Positions 24,498-34,749 of a stretch of 64,000 nucleotides of DNA are shown here, piece by piece; the stretch's first letter is position 1; the number at the start of each line of letters is the position of its first letter. The DNA comes from Winogradskyella thalassocola. Lineage in GTDB: Bacteria > Bacteroidota > Bacteroidia > Flavobacteriales > Flavobacteriaceae. Made by a program: the position numbers and the translations under genes. The stretch covers positions 682,001 through 746,000 of the forward strand of contig NZ_FNCZ01000001.1 in the NCBI RefSeq assembly GCF_900099995.1, in the 5' to 3' direction. The notes beneath the pieces are model-generated. The model did not search any database. It saw nothing but the letters and a program-made list of their open reading frames with translations, and was not told where the DNA came from.

Positions 24498-27200
24498 ATG
24501 CTTAAGAATTACGTTTTAAAAATTAGCACAGTTGTTATTGTGCTTTTTTCACTGTCCGCTCAAGGTCAGAACTCACCTGAATTATGGACGAGTATAAATG
24601 CTGAAAAAGCAAAACAATCTGAACAGGTTTTGAGAAAAATAAATCTTAAATCTGAAAAGTTTTTCCATCTAAATATAGAACAATTAAAAGCTGAAGTTCA
24701 GAATATTGGTGATAGAGAAAATCCAGGAAACACTATTCTTTCTTTTCCTAATTCAGAAGGTGAATTAACTACCTTTAAGGTGTTTGAAGCTTCAATGATG
24801 GAATCAGAACTTCAGGATCAGTTTCCAAATATGAGAACTTATGCTGGTCAAGGAATTGATAATCCAACAGAAATAATACGATTTAGTATTACTTCAAAAG
24901 GGTTTCATGCCATTATCTTAGGAGCATCTAATGGTACTGAGTTTATTGACCCGTTTTCTAAAGAAGGTGATATCTACACTGTGTATTCTAAAAGAAATTT
25001 AACGAATAGAAATTTAGACTTTGAATGTGGTGTTATAGACGATCCGCTTATGGATACAACGAACTTTGATACTCCTCAAGCGAGAAACGCAAATGACGGT
25101 ACTTTAAGGAATTATCGTATTGCAGTAGCCGCTACAGGAGAGTATACACAATTTCATGGAGGAACCGTTGCTGACGCTATGGCCGCTATAGTTGTAACGT
25201 TGAACAGAGTTAACAGTGTTTTTGAGCGCGATTTATCAATTACCTTAACCTTAGTTGCAAATAACGCGAGTATAATATATACAGATGGTGCAACAGACGT
25301 ATTTAATAATGATAATGAAAGTATTTTAATTGGACAAAGTCAGAGTGTTATCAATACTGCTATAGCATCTGCAAACTATGACGTTGGTCATACCTTTAGT
25401 ACTGGAGCAGGTGGTTTAGCTACTCGTGGTGTTACTTGTAATACTAACCTTAAAGCAAGAGGTGTAACAGGGGTGACACAACCTATAGGTGATGCTTTTG
25501 ATATAGATTTTGTTGCGCATGAGTTGGGGCATCAATTTGGAGCTCCACATACTTTTAACGGAACAGTGGGTAATTGCTCAGGTGCAAATAGATCGGCTTC
25601 TACTGCTTATGAGCCAGGAAGTGGAACAACAATTATGGCCTATGCAGGTATATGTGGGTCGGATAATATACAGGTTGGTAGTGATGCATATTTTCATCAG
25701 AATAGTATAAATACGATATGGAATCATGTGACAAGTACAGGTGCTTGTCCTGTAAATAGAACAACTACAGGAAATACTGAGCCAGTTGCAAATGCCGGAG
25801 CAAATTATACCATACCTCAAGGAACACCTTATAAATTAAATGGAAATGGGTCTACCGACGTTGACGGAATGGAAACATTAACGTACACATGGGAACAATA
25901 TGATTTAGGAACTGCAGGTGTACCAACAGAAACAACATTTACTGGCCCTTTAGTAAGGTCTTTTGAAGGCACTGAAGATCCAATTAGATATATTCCAAGA
26001 CTTTCAGATGTTTTAACTAATGGAGGCACATCAACCACATGGGAGAAATTAGCAAGCGTTAATAGAAGTATGACTTTTGCATTAACTGTAAGAGATAATG
26101 ATGCTAGAGGAGGTCAAACAGATTCAGATCAAATGACCATTAATAATATTGCCGCAGCAGGTCCGTTTACAGTAACATCACAAAGTGCCGATCAAATAGT
26201 TTGGACACCCGGTGAAACTGAAACCATAACTTGGAATGTTGCTGGTACAACTGGTAACGGAGTTAATACAGCCAATGTTAACATTCGTCTTTCTACAGAC
26301 GAAGGTTTAACGTATGATACTTTTTTAGCGACTAATGTTCCAAATGATGGCTCTCACCAGATTGTTGTACCTAATGTAAGTGGAGCAAAATGTAGAATAA
26401 TGGTCGAAGGTGCTGGGAATATTTTTTATAATCTTAACGCGTCTTTCTTCGCAATTGGTAATTATGTATATGAAACTGTAGATGTGTGTGAAAGTTATAC
26501 CTTTGATTTAGGAGTAGCAGTGCCGGAAAGCGCAAATACTTATTCTGGATTGAATCTTAATGTTCCAGCTTCGTTAACAATGACGGATGCAAATATTTCA
26601 GTAGATATTACGCATCCAAACAGCGGTGATTTATTATACGGTTTTAGACACCCAGAATATTCAGGTGCATTTCTTATAAGATTAGCATCTCAAGAATGTT
26701 CGGGTAGTGCGAATCCGAATTTAGTTTTTGACGATGAAGGTGGAGCTATAAACTGTTCTACTCTTAGTAGTGGCAATAATGTTATTCCAGAAGATGCATT
26801 ATCTGCTGTAGATGGTACAAATTCTCAAGGAACTTGGACGTTTTTTATTTTTGATAGTACAGTTGACAATACGTCTAGTGTAATTAATTCGGTGACAATT
26901 GAGGTCTGTGAAAATTCTGTTGAAGCCGTATTATCAGTTCAAGATAACGAATTAGATCAATTAAGTATCTATCCAAATCCTAATAACGGGGAGTTCAATA
27001 TTCATTTTAATCCAAAATCAGGTGAAGATATCTCTGTCGCTGTTTATGATATTAGAGGGAGATCTATTTATACTAAAAACTATAATAACGTTAGTAGGTT
27101 TGACGAAACGATTCAGCTTAACAATGCACAATCTGGAGTGTATTTGTTAACTATTATGGATGGATCACAAAAAGTGACTAAGAAAATTATAGTAGATTAA
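24498..27200 (+). CDS. Secreted reprolysin-like zinc metalloprotease with T9SS type A tail
   Basis: The 900-residue precursor has a signal peptide (to SAQGQ, about residue 24) and a propeptide to about 200. A metalloprotease domain follows, with HELGHQFGAPH at 341-351 giving three His ligands and the catalytic Glu. A PKD-like segment (about 428-550) comes next, then a proprotein-convertase P-domain-like region (about 655-805) and a C-terminal sorting domain from LSIYPNPNNGEF (about 825) to KKIIVD. The protein should cross the outer membrane by the type IX system and lose the tail. Bounded by terminators on both sides, it is a single-gene unit. Substrate unknown; a nutrient-acquiring exoprotease is likely. 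Confidence 0.93.
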   Translation: MLKNYVLKISTVVIVLFSLSAQGQNSPELWTSINAEKAKQSEQVLRKINLKSEKFFHLNIEQLKAEVQNIGDRENPGNTILSFPNSEGELTTFKVFEASMMESELQDQFPNMRTYAGQGIDNPTEIIRFSITSKGFHAIILGASNGTEFIDPFSKEGDIYTVYSKRNLTNRNLDFECGVIDDPLMDTTNFDTPQARNANDGTLRNYRIAVAATGEYTQFHGGTVADAMAAIVVTLNRVNSVFERDLSITLTLVANNASIIYTDGATDVFNNDNESILIGQSQSVINTAIASANYDVGHTFSTGAGGLATRGVTCNTNLKARGVTGVTQPIGDAFDIDFVAHELGHQFGAPHTFNGTVGNCSGANRSASTAYEPGSGTTIMAYAGICGSDNIQVGSDAYFHQNSINTIWNHVTSTGACPVNRTTTGNTEPVANAGANYTIPQGTPYKLNGNGSTDVDGMETLTYTWEQYDLGTAGVPTETTFTGPLVRSFEGTEDPIRYIPRLSDVLTNGGTSTTWEKLASVNRSMTFALTVRDNDARGGQTDSDQMTINNIAAAGPFTVTSQSADQIVWTPGETETITWNVAGTTGNGVNTANVNIRLSTDEGLTYDTFLATNVPNDGSHQIVVPNVSGAKCRIMVEGAGNIFYNLNASFFAIGNYVYETVDVCESYTFDLGVAVPESANTYSGLNLNVPASLTMTDANISVDITHPNSGDLLYGFRHPEYSGAFLIRLASQECSGSANPNLVFDDEGGAINCSTLSSGNNVIPEDALSAVDGTNSQGTWTFFIFDSTVDNTSSVINSVTIEVCENSVEAVLSVQDNELDQLSIYPNPNNGEFNIHFNPKSGEDISVAVYDIRGRSIYTKNYNNVSRFDETIQLNNAQSGVYLLTIMDGSQKVTKKIIVD

Positions 27201-27220
27201 GAATATATTTTATTACTTTA

Positions 27221-27247
27221 AAAGCTCCTAAACAAGGAGCTTTTTTT
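27221..27247 (+). terminator. Rho-independent terminator after the metalloprotease gene
   Basis: AAAGCTCC (27221-27228) pairs with GGAGCTTT (27236-27243) around a 7-base loop and ends in a T run. It stops just six bases before the next gene. Confidence 0.88.
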
Positions 27248-27252
27248 ATGCT

Positions 27253-28368
27253 ATGAACTTATCATATTGGGAAATAAAAAACTGGTTAACTGACATTGAT
27301 TTTACAATTGTTGGAAGCGGCATTGTGGGTCTTAATTGTGCCTTAGAGTTGAAGCAACGCTTTCCCATGTCTAAAATTTTAATTCTAGAAAAAGGGATAC
27401 TTCCACAAGGGGCTAGTACAAAAAATGCTGGTTTTACGTGTTTCGGAAGTTTAAGTGAGATTATAGATGATTTAAAACGACATTCAGAGGAAGAAGTCCT
27501 AGAGCTAGTGAAAAAACGTATTAATGGCCTTCAAATTCTTAGAGAAACTCTTGGAGATACTATTATAGATTATCAAAATTTAGGAGGTTATGAATTGTTC
27601 CTAGATACTGATGAAACATTATATAATTCATGTGTTGAAAAACAGTCACAAATCAATCAACTATTGTATCCACTTTTTAATACTGAAGTATTTTCTTTTA
27701 AGGAAAATAGCTTTGGATTTAAAGAGATAAAATCCCATTATAGTTTTAATCCTTTTGAAGGGCAAATTGATACAGGAAAAATGATGGATGCTTTATTAGA
27801 TAAAGTCCAATCTTTAGGTATAAAAACATTAAATAATACTACAGTTGAATCATTTTCAGAAGATTCAAATTCGGTGAAAATAAAGTCGAATCATTTCGAT
27901 ATAACAACAAAAAAACTATTTATTGCCACTAACGGATTTGCAAAACAGCTCAATATCTCTGAAGTAAAACCCGCTAGAGCACAAGTGTTAATTACAAAAC
28001 CAATAGAGAATTTACATATTAAAGGCACGTTTCATTTAGATGAAGGCTATTATTATTTTAGAAACATTGACAATAGACTATTGCTTGGAGGGGGGCGAAA
28101 TTTAGATTTTAAAACCGAAGAAACTACAGAATTAGGACAAACCCAAATCATTCAAAATAAGCTTGAAGAACTTTTAAAAACTACTATTTTACCACACACT
28201 AATTTTGAAATTGATCATAGATGGTCTGGAATTATGGGAGTTGGTAAACAGAAAAAGGCTATCGTAAAACAAGTCTCAGATAATGTGTTTTGCGGAGTGC
28301 GTTTAGGCGGAATGGGAATTGCCATTGGTAGTACCATTGGTAAACAGTTAGCGGAGTTATTAGATTAA
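27253..28368 (+). CDS. FAD-dependent amine/amino-acid oxidoreductase (DAO family)
   Basis: The 371-residue protein has the dinucleotide-binding start FTIVGSGIVGLNCALEL followed by an acidic ILEKG. It has STKNAGFTCFGSLSE near the flavin site and a C-terminal GVRLGGMGIAIGS that closes the FAD pocket, as in glycine oxidase and related DAO enzymes. No signal peptide is present, so it is cytoplasmic. mtgA follows after 3 bases, probably cotranscribed. The substrate is unknown; MnmC-like or glycine-oxidase-like activity cannot be told apart here. Confidence 0.8.
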   Translation: MNLSYWEIKNWLTDIDFTIVGSGIVGLNCALELKQRFPMSKILILEKGILPQGASTKNAGFTCFGSLSEIIDDLKRHSEEEVLELVKKRINGLQILRETLGDTIIDYQNLGGYELFLDTDETLYNSCVEKQSQINQLLYPLFNTEVFSFKENSFGFKEIKSHYSFNPFEGQIDTGKMMDALLDKVQSLGIKTLNNTTVESFSEDSNSVKIKSNHFDITTKKLFIATNGFAKQLNISEVKPARAQVLITKPIENLHIKGTFHLDEGYYYFRNIDNRLLLGGGRNLDFKTEETTELGQTQIIQNKLEELLKTTILPHTNFEIDHRWSGIMGVGKQKKAIVKQVSDNVFCGVRLGGMGIAIGSTIGKQLAELLD

Positions 28369-28371
28369 GGA

Positions 28372-29049
28372 ATGAAGAGATTGTTTCGGTTTATTGGTAA
28401 ATTATTTATTTGGAGTATTATACTTTCAGTTGGTTTAGTGGTGCTATTTAAGTATGTTCCAGTTCCCATGACACCCTTAATGGGTATTCGCTATTTTGAA
28501 AGTACTGAGGAATCAAAAACATGGAAACATGATTGGGTTTCAATAGATAACATCTCCAAAAACATGCAATTAGCGGTTATTTGCAGTGAAGATCAAAAAT
28601 TTTTGGAGCATAATGGTTTTGACATTGAAGCTATTGAAAAAGCGTATGAACACAATAGGGAAGGCAAACGTATTAGAGGTGGCAGTACCATAAGTCAACA
28701 AACAGCTAAAAATGTGTTTTTATGGCCAAATCGCAGTTGGTTGCGAAAAGGCTTAGAGGTTTATTTTACGTTTTTAATTGAAACAATCTGGAGTAAAGAG
28801 CGTATTCTCGAAGTGTATTTAAACAGTATTGAAATGGGACCAGGTGTTTACGGTGTTGAAGCCGCATCCCAACATTGGTTTAAAAAGTCGAGCGCAAATT
28901 TAACGGCATATGAAGCCGCTGCGATAGTTTCAATTTTACCAAACCCAAGGAAATATCGTGCAAACCCCGCATCTACTTATATTCAAAAACGAAAAGAGTG
29001 GATTGTAAAACAGATGAGATTCTATGGGGAATTTGACTTAAATAAGTAG
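28372..29049 (+). CDS. mtgA: Monofunctional peptidoglycan glycosyltransferase
   Basis: The 225-residue protein has one N-terminal membrane helix (about 10-27) and a GT51 domain. The catalytic Glu is E73 in CSEDQKF, followed by RGGSTISQQTAKNVF and YLNSIEMGPGVYGVEAA. It polymerises lipid II into glycan strands and has no transpeptidase domain. The next gene begins 2 bases after its stop. Length is typical of MtgA. Confidence 0.93.
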   Translation: MKRLFRFIGKLFIWSIILSVGLVVLFKYVPVPMTPLMGIRYFESTEESKTWKHDWVSIDNISKNMQLAVICSEDQKFLEHNGFDIEAIEKAYEHNREGKRIRGGSTISQQTAKNVFLWPNRSWLRKGLEVYFTFLIETIWSKERILEVYLNSIEMGPGVYGVEAASQHWFKKSSANLTAYEAAAIVSILPNPRKYRANPASTYIQKRKEWIVKQMRFYGEFDLNK

Positions 29050-29051
29050 AA

Positions 29052-29501
29052 ATGAATATAAAAGAAGCGCTATATAAATCTTGTTTAAAGTTTATAGACG
29101 ACCGTTTATTAATGGTTAAAAATACCATTTTAGATATTCAAAATTCATTGCAATCAGAAACTAAAAGTAGTGCAGGTGACAAGCATGAAACCGGAAGAGC
29201 GATGTTGCAATTAGAACGCGAAAAAGCAGGTCATCAATTGGCTGAAATAGAAAAACAGCAACACATACTTCATAAAATAAATTTGGAATTAAAACACCAT
29301 AAAGTCGCTCTAGGCAGCGTTGTTAAAACAACACAATCCAACTACTTTATAGCCATAAGTGCTGGCGAAATCACCATAGACAATGTGTCTTATTTTGCTA
29401 TTTCTGCAGCAACACCAATTGCACAATTATTGCTGTCTAAAACTATTGGTGATGAGGTTGTGTTTAGAGAGAATAGTTTTAAAATAGTTGAGGTGTTCTG
29501 A
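29052..29501 (+). CDS. GreA/GreB-like protein
   Basis: The 149-residue protein has an N-terminal coiled coil (about 5-80) with KSSAGDKHETGRAM, the motif at the bend of Gre-type coiled coils. A C-terminal FKBP-like part follows (about 88-149: SAATPIAQLLLSK). Gre factors enter the RNA polymerase secondary channel, so a polymerase-binding role is inferred. Homologues in databases are sometimes labelled 3-oxoacyl-ACP synthase, which the sequence does not support. It is the last gene of the unit starting at 27253, and a two-way terminator follows. Confidence 0.75.
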   Translation: MNIKEALYKSCLKFIDDRLLMVKNTILDIQNSLQSETKSSAGDKHETGRAMLQLEREKAGHQLAEIEKQQHILHKINLELKHHKVALGSVVKTTQSNYFIAISAGEITIDNVSYFAISAATPIAQLLLSKTIGDEVVFRENSFKIVEVF

Positions 29502-29534
29502 TGATTTTAGAACTTTAACATAACTATAAAACAA

Positions 29535-29569
29535 AAAAATCCAAGCCTTTCACAAGGCTCAGATTTTTC
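29535..29569. terminator. Bidirectional terminator between the GreA-like gene and sodA
   Basis: AGCCTT (29544-29549) pairs with AAGGCT (29554-29559) around TCAC. An outer stem of A-rich and T-rich arms has two mismatches. The A tract on the left and T tract on the right make it work in both directions between convergent genes. Confidence 0.85.
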
Positions 29570-29590
29570 AATTTATATATAAGTTTTTGC

Positions 29591-30199
29591 TTATTTCGCT
29601 TCAGCGTAACGACGCTCAACTTCATTCCAGTTAATCACATCAAAGAATGCGTTAATATAATCTGGTCTTCTGTTTTGGTAGTTTAAATAGTAAGCGTGTT
29701 CCCAAACGTCTAACCCTAAAATTGGTGTACCTTCACAAGTTACGCCAGGCATTAATGGGTTATCTTGGTTTGGTGTAGAACATACTTCAACTTTTCCACC
29801 TTCATGTACACATAACCAAGCCCAACCAGAACCAAATTGTGTAGCAGCTGCTTTAGAAAAAGCATCTTTAAAGGCCTCAAAAGATCCAAATTCTGCTTCA
29901 ATAGCATCCTTTAAGTCACCAGATAAACGACCCTTTCCTTCAGGATTCATAACCTCCCAAAATAATGAATGATTGTAAAATCCACCACCATTATTTCTAA
30001 CCGCTTTATTATCCATATCAAGGTTGATAAGGATGTTCTCTATCGTTTTTCCTTCTAAATCGGTGCCTTCAATAGCTGCATTTAAATTGTTTGTGTAGCC
30101 TTGGTGATGTTTAGTATGATGAATCTCCATTGTGCGAGCATCTATATTTGGTTCTAAAGCATCGTAAGCATATTTTAATTTCGGTAGTTCGAAAGCCAT
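29591..30199 (-). CDS. sodA: Superoxide dismutase, Mn/Fe type
   Basis: The 202-residue protein has the four metal ligands in place: His in [10 protein letters not shown], His in FYNHSLFWE, and the Asp and His in [12 protein letters not shown]. It ends [15 protein letters not shown]. It converts superoxide to oxygen and peroxide in the cytoplasm; no signal peptide is present. Choice of Mn or Fe cannot be made reliably by eye. The promoter lies 41-48 bases upstream, in the gap shared with divergent addA. Confidence 0.95.
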   Translation of the reverse strand: MAFELPKLKYAYDALEPNIDARTMEIHHTKHHQGYTNNLNAAIEGTDLEGKTIENILINLDMDNKAVRNNGGGFYNHSLFWEVMNPEGKGRLSGDLKDAIEAEFGSFEAFKDAFSKAAATQFGSGWAWLCVHEGGKVEVCSTPNQDNPLMPGVTCEGTPILGLDVWEHAYYLNYQNRRPDYINAFFDVINWNEVERRYAEAK

Positions 30200-30239
30200 A
30201 ATATTTCTGATTTTAATTAGTTATTTAATTCTTTGAACT

Positions 30240-30247
30240 CAAATTTA
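30240..30247 (-). promoter_or_regulatory. -7 box for sodA
   Basis: The minus strand reads TAAATTTG, a perfect TAnnTTTG. Transcription would start near 30234, 35 bases before the ATG. Confidence 0.55.
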
Positions 30248-30314
30248 CAATTTTGTCTGTAATTTTCTCTTAATAAACTATTAAGATTCCCTATTTTGGT
30301 ATAAAAATTATCTC

Positions 30315-33300
30315 TTGCAAAATTCAGCTTTCAAAATATACAACGCTTCTGCAGGCAGTGGAAAAACATTTACACTAGCTAAAGCCTATCTAAAAATACT
30401 GATTCAATCTAAAAGTTTAGATCAATTTAAATCTATTTTGGCAATCACTTTTACCAATAAAGCGGTTGGTGAAATGAAGGAGCGTATTATAGATATGTTA
30501 AAATCCTTTTCTGCGGAAAAGAGTTTGACAGAACCGCATCCTATGTTTGTTGCCATCTGTGATGAATTGGAAATTAAGCCAGAAGTTCTTCACACAAAAT
30601 CAAAACGGATATTAAAACATATCATTCATAATTATGGTGCTTTTGATATTTCGACCATTGATGGTTTTACACATAGAGTGATTAGAACATTCGCACACGA
30701 TTTAAAATTACCTATAAATTTTGAAGTCGAACTCGACCAAGAAAGACTTCTTAACGAAGCAGTAGATAGTTTGATTGCAAAAGCCGGAAGTGACAAAACC
30801 TTAACTAAAGTCCTTGTGGATTTTGCGATAGAAAAAGCAGACGACGACAAAAGTTGGGATATTAGTTATGATTTTAACAAGATTTCGAAATTATTAGTGA
30901 ATGAGAATGACTTATTTGCCATTCAGACTTTAAAAAATAAAACACTAGACGATTTTAAGATTTTAAAACAACAGTTGTCTAAAGAAATCTTAGAGCTTGA
31001 AGAAAATATTATAAATACCGCAAATACAGCTTTAACTTTAATTGAAGAATCTGGTTTAGAATTTAATGATTTTAATAGAAGTTCGCTACCTAAACATTTT
31101 GAGAAGTTGAGTACTGGTCAATTTTCCGTTGGATTTGATTCGGCTTGGCAAAACGATTTAATTGAAGGAAACACCATGTATCCAAAACGTGTTACTGATA
31201 TCGTGGCTTCAACCATAGAAAGTATTCAACCACAATTAGCGCAATATTTTGTGGACTCTAAAAGAATTGTTTTCGACATAAAACTCAAAAAAGGATTTTA
31301 TAGAAATATCACGCCATTGTCGGTTTTAAATGCCATTAAAAATGAATTAGATGCTTTAAAAGCCGACCAGAATAAAATGTTGATTTCAGAATTTAATACC
31401 ATTATTAGTAAAGAAATTAAAAATCAACCAACGCCTTTTATTTACGAACGGTTGGGTGAAAAATTCAAGCATTATTTTATAGATGAATTTCAGGATACCT
31501 CAAAAATGCAATGGGAAAATTTAGTACCCTTATTAGAAAATGCACTATCAGCAGCTAATGGCACTGCGATGTTGGTTGGTGATGCTAAACAAGCCATTTA
31601 CAGATGGAGAGGAGGTGAAGCAGAACAATTTATCAAGCTTTATAATAAAATTGAAAATCCGTTTCAGCTAGAAGCTGAGGTTTTGACTTTAGATAGTAAT
31701 TATAGAAGTTCTAAAGCAGTTATTGAATTTAATAATTCGTTTTTTGAATTTTTAAGTAAAACGGCTTTTAGTGAAACGGCTTATGCTGATCTTTATGAAA
31801 AGGCAACCCAAAAAATGCATAATAGTTCTGAGGGTTATGTGAATTTGAATTTTTTAGATATTCAGAAAGACGATGATAGCCACGAGTTATATGCTAGTCA
31901 AGTTCTTCAAACGATTAAAGAATGTCAAAACAATGGATTTCCCTTAGATGATATTTGTGTTTTAGTCAGAAAACGGAAAGAAGGTGTTGTCATTGCAAAA
32001 TATCTCAATGAAAATGGTATTAAAATTACGTCTTCGGAAACCTTGCTTTTGAAAAATTCGGATAAGGTTAATTTTATTAATTCATTTTTAAAACTGCTTA
32101 TTCAACCTAATAATGATAGTCTAAAGGTTGAGGTGCTTTCTTATTTAGCAGAACAACACCATATTGAAGATAAACACCAATTTTTTGTTACCTATTTAAG
32201 GGAAGATCTTGACGCGATGTTTTCAGAATTAAAACAACTGAATATTTATATAGATAAAAACCAATGTCTTCAATTACCACTTTACGAATTAGTAGAACAC
32301 GTAGTACGACTCTTCAATCTTAATGAAACTTCGGATGCCTATCTTCAATTTTATTTAGACGTTGTTTTAGAATTCACACAAAAGCAAAATACAGATGTTG
32401 CCGCTTTTGTCAACTATTTTGAAAAGAAAGAAGATAATTTAAGCGTTGTGACACCAGAGAATATGAATGCCGTTCAGATTATGACGATTCATAAGTCGAA
32501 GGGTTTAGAATTTCCAGTGGTAATATTTCCTTATGCAGATCTTAATATTTATAGAGAATTAGAACCAAAAGTTTGGTTTCCTGTTGAGGCTGAAAATTAT
32601 AACACCTTTGACACCTTACTACTTAATTACAATAAAGATGTAGAGAATTTTGGGGATACAGGCACACTTATTTACAACACACATCAATCCCAATTAGAGT
32701 TAGATAATATTAATTTGCTTTATGTGGTTTTAACAAGAGCGGTTGAGCAGTTGTATATCATTTCAAAAAAAGATATGAGTTCTAAAGGTGTGGTTAATGA
32801 GAATACTTATGCTGGTATGTTTATAAAATTCTTACAATACCAAGATAAATGGTCGGATGACCAACTTAATTATAGTTTTGGGATATTGAAACCAAATGAA
32901 AATAGTTTAGAAAAGGAAATAACAACAAGTCCTCTAAAGCTAATTTCGGTACCAAAAGAAGCTCATAATTTAAACATAGTAACCAAATCTGGATTGCTGT
33001 GGGATACGCAACAAGAAGCAGCAATTGAACGTGGAAATTTAGTCCATTTAATACTATCTAAAATTAAAACGAGTGAAGATCTTGATTTTGCGTTTAATGA
33101 TTTATTAATATCCGGAGATGTCACTAAAACTAACATAGATGCTCTAAAAGTATTAGTTCTAGATGTTTTGGAGCATCCAAAGTTAAAAACTTATTATACA
33201 AGTGATTTCAAGATTTATAATGAACGCGATATTATAACTAGTTCTGGTCAGCTTTTAAGACCAGATAGGCTGAATATAAACTCAAAAAATGAAGCGATTA

Positions 33301-33446
33301 TTATTGATTATAAAACAGGGGAAGCTAAAGCGTTTCATGGAGCACAATTAAACGATTATGAAGCTGTTTTAAATGATATGGATGTAAAGGTAATTCATAA
33401 GTTACTGGTTTATATAAATGATACAATCGAAGTTCTTGAAGTCTAA
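30315..33446 (+). CDS. addA: UvrD/RecB-type helicase-nuclease, AddA-like
   Basis: The 1043-residue protein carries the superfamily 1A helicase motifs in order: Walker A ASAGSGKT (11-18), YFIDEFQDTSKMQW, MLVGDAKQAIYRWRGGE, LDSNYRSSKAVIEF, VQIMTIHKSKGLEFP and LLYVVLTRAVEQLY. A C-terminal RecB-type nuclease follows with IIIDYKTGE near the end. It should resect DNA double-strand breaks together with the AddB-like protein at 36276. The start is TTG 30315, since FKIYNASAGSGKT must be near the N-terminus and no ATG lies in front. kbl and ompA lie between the two subunit genes. Confidence 0.88.
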   Translation: MQNSAFKIYNASAGSGKTFTLAKAYLKILIQSKSLDQFKSILAITFTNKAVGEMKERIIDMLKSFSAEKSLTEPHPMFVAICDELEIKPEVLHTKSKRILKHIIHNYGAFDISTIDGFTHRVIRTFAHDLKLPINFEVELDQERLLNEAVDSLIAKAGSDKTLTKVLVDFAIEKADDDKSWDISYDFNKISKLLVNENDLFAIQTLKNKTLDDFKILKQQLSKEILELEENIINTANTALTLIEESGLEFNDFNRSSLPKHFEKLSTGQFSVGFDSAWQNDLIEGNTMYPKRVTDIVASTIESIQPQLAQYFVDSKRIVFDIKLKKGFYRNITPLSVLNAIKNELDALKADQNKMLISEFNTIISKEIKNQPTPFIYERLGEKFKHYFIDEFQDTSKMQWENLVPLLENALSAANGTAMLVGDAKQAIYRWRGGEAEQFIKLYNKIENPFQLEAEVLTLDSNYRSSKAVIEFNNSFFEFLSKTAFSETAYADLYEKATQKMHNSSEGYVNLNFLDIQKDDDSHELYASQVLQTIKECQNNGFPLDDICVLVRKRKEGVVIAKYLNENGIKITSSETLLLKNSDKVNFINSFLKLLIQPNNDSLKVEVLSYLAEQHHIEDKHQFFVTYLREDLDAMFSELKQLNIYIDKNQCLQLPLYELVEHVVRLFNLNETSDAYLQFYLDVVLEFTQKQNTDVAAFVNYFEKKEDNLSVVTPENMNAVQIMTIHKSKGLEFPVVIFPYADLNIYRELEPKVWFPVEAENYNTFDTLLLNYNKDVENFGDTGTLIYNTHQSQLELDNINLLYVVLTRAVEQLYIISKKDMSSKGVVNENTYAGMFIKFLQYQDKWSDDQLNYSFGILKPNENSLEKEITTSPLKLISVPKEAHNLNIVTKSGLLWDTQQEAAIERGNLVHLILSKIKTSEDLDFAFNDLLISGDVTKTNIDALKVLVLDVLEHPKLKTYYTSDFKIYNERDIITSSGQLLRPDRLNINSKNEAIIIDYKTGEAKAFHGAQLNDYEAVLNDMDVKVIHKLLVYINDTIEVLEV

Positions 33447-33464
33447 TTTTTCATAGTATCTTTG
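33436..33464 (+). promoter_or_regulatory. Promoter of kbl
   Basis: TTG at 33436-33438 and a perfect TATCTTTG at 33457-33464 are 18 bases apart. The start would be near 33470, 19 bases before the ATG. The -33 part lies inside the end of addA. Confidence 0.6.
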
Positions 33465-33488
33465 TTTAACTTTCAAAAATAAACTAGT

Positions 33489-34682
33489 ATGTACGGAGAC
33501 ATAAAAACACATTTACAACAAGAAATAGAATCTATAAAAGACGCAGGTCTTTTTAAAGAAGAACGTATTATAACATCCCCTCAAGGAGCTGAAATAACCC
33601 TTAATACTGGACAAAAAGTTTTAAATTTTTGTGCGAATAATTATTTAGGTTTATCATCGCATCCAGATGTTATTCAGGCCGCAAAAGATACTATGGATAC
33701 GCATGGTTTTGGGATGTCTTCAGTACGTTTCATTTGTGGAACTCAAGATATTCATAAAGAACTAGAACAAAAAATTGCCGATTTCTATGGTACTGAAGAT
33801 ACTATATTATACGCAGCTGCTTTTGATGCGAATGGTGGTGTTTTTGAACCTTTGTTAACTAAGGAAGATGCTATTATTTCGGACTCATTAAATCATGCCT
33901 CAATTATTGATGGTGTACGATTATGTAAAGCTGCAAGATATCGTTACCAAAATAACGATATGGCAGATTTAGAAACACAATTAATTGAAGCAAATGCCAA
34001 TGGAGCACGATTCAAAATTATAGTAACTGATGGAGTGTTTTCTATGGACGGCTTAGTCGCTCCTTTAGATAAAATTTGTGATTTAGCGGATAAATATGAT
34101 GCTATGGTTATGATTGATGAGTGCCATGCTACAGGATTTATTGGTGAAACAGGTATTGGAACTCTTGAAGAAAAAGGCGTTTTAGGTAGAATCGATATCA
34201 TTACCGGAACTTTAGGAAAAGCATTAGGTGGAGCAATGGGTGGTTATACTACAGCTAAAAAGGAAATTGTTGAGCTTTTGCGTCAACGTTCTAGACCTTA
34301 TTTGTTTTCAAATTCTTTGGCACCAGCAATTGTTGGAGCTTCTCTAAAGGTTTTTGACATGCTTAAAAACGATACAACATTAAGAGATAAAGTAGATTGG
34401 AATACAAAATATTTTAAAAAAGGTATGAAAGAAGCCGGCTTTGATATTGTGGATGGGGACTCAGCCATCGTTCCAGTTATGTTATATGACGCCAAACTAT
34501 CTCAAAACATGGCAAATAAGCTCTTAGAGGAAGGGATTTATGTCATAGGATTCTTTTTCCCTGTAGTTCCAAAAGATAAGGCCAGAATTAGGGTGCAACT
34601 CTCTGCTGCTCATGACAAAAGCCAACTCGATAAAGCTATAGCTGCCTTTATTAAAGTCGGAAAAGAACTAAATGTTATCTGA
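33489..34682 (+). CDS. kbl: Glycine C-acetyltransferase (2-amino-3-ketobutyrate CoA ligase)
   Basis: The 397-residue alpha-oxoamine synthase has [16 protein letters not shown] near the start, [24 protein letters not shown] with the PLP-contacting Asp/His, and the PLP lysine K244 in GTLGKALGG. It cleaves 2-amino-3-ketobutyrate with CoA to glycine and acetyl-CoA in threonine breakdown. No threonine dehydrogenase gene is adjacent. The family also contains serine palmitoyltransferase, but [15 protein letters not shown] fits Kbl. Confidence 0.93.
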   Translation: MYGDIKTHLQQEIESIKDAGLFKEERIITSPQGAEITLNTGQKVLNFCANNYLGLSSHPDVIQAAKDTMDTHGFGMSSVRFICGTQDIHKELEQKIADFYGTEDTILYAAAFDANGGVFEPLLTKEDAIISDSLNHASIIDGVRLCKAARYRYQNNDMADLETQLIEANANGARFKIIVTDGVFSMDGLVAPLDKICDLADKYDAMVMIDECHATGFIGETGIGTLEEKGVLGRIDIITGTLGKALGGAMGGYTTAKKEIVELLRQRSRPYLFSNSLAPAIVGASLKVFDMLKNDTTLRDKVDWNTKYFKKGMKEAGFDIVDGDSAIVPVMLYDAKLSQNMANKLLEEGIYVIGFFFPVVPKDKARIRVQLSAAHDKSQLDKAIAAFIKVGKELNVI

Positions 34683-34705
34683 AATGGTTATAAATTTAAC
34701 TCAAA

Positions 34706-34726
34706 CGCTCTGTTTTAGGGCGATTT
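34706..34726 (+). terminator. Possible terminator after kbl
   Basis: CGCTCT (34706-34711) pairs with AGGGCG (34717-34722) including one G-T wobble, around GTTTT, followed by ATTTT. The stem is short, so this is tentative. Confidence 0.4.
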
Positions 34727-34749
34727 TCCAATATTTTTATATATTTGTC

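Noticed and set aside
29052..29501. 3-oxoacyl-ACP synthase
   Set aside because: No thiolase-fold motif; the coiled coil and FKBP-like tail fit a Gre-type factor.
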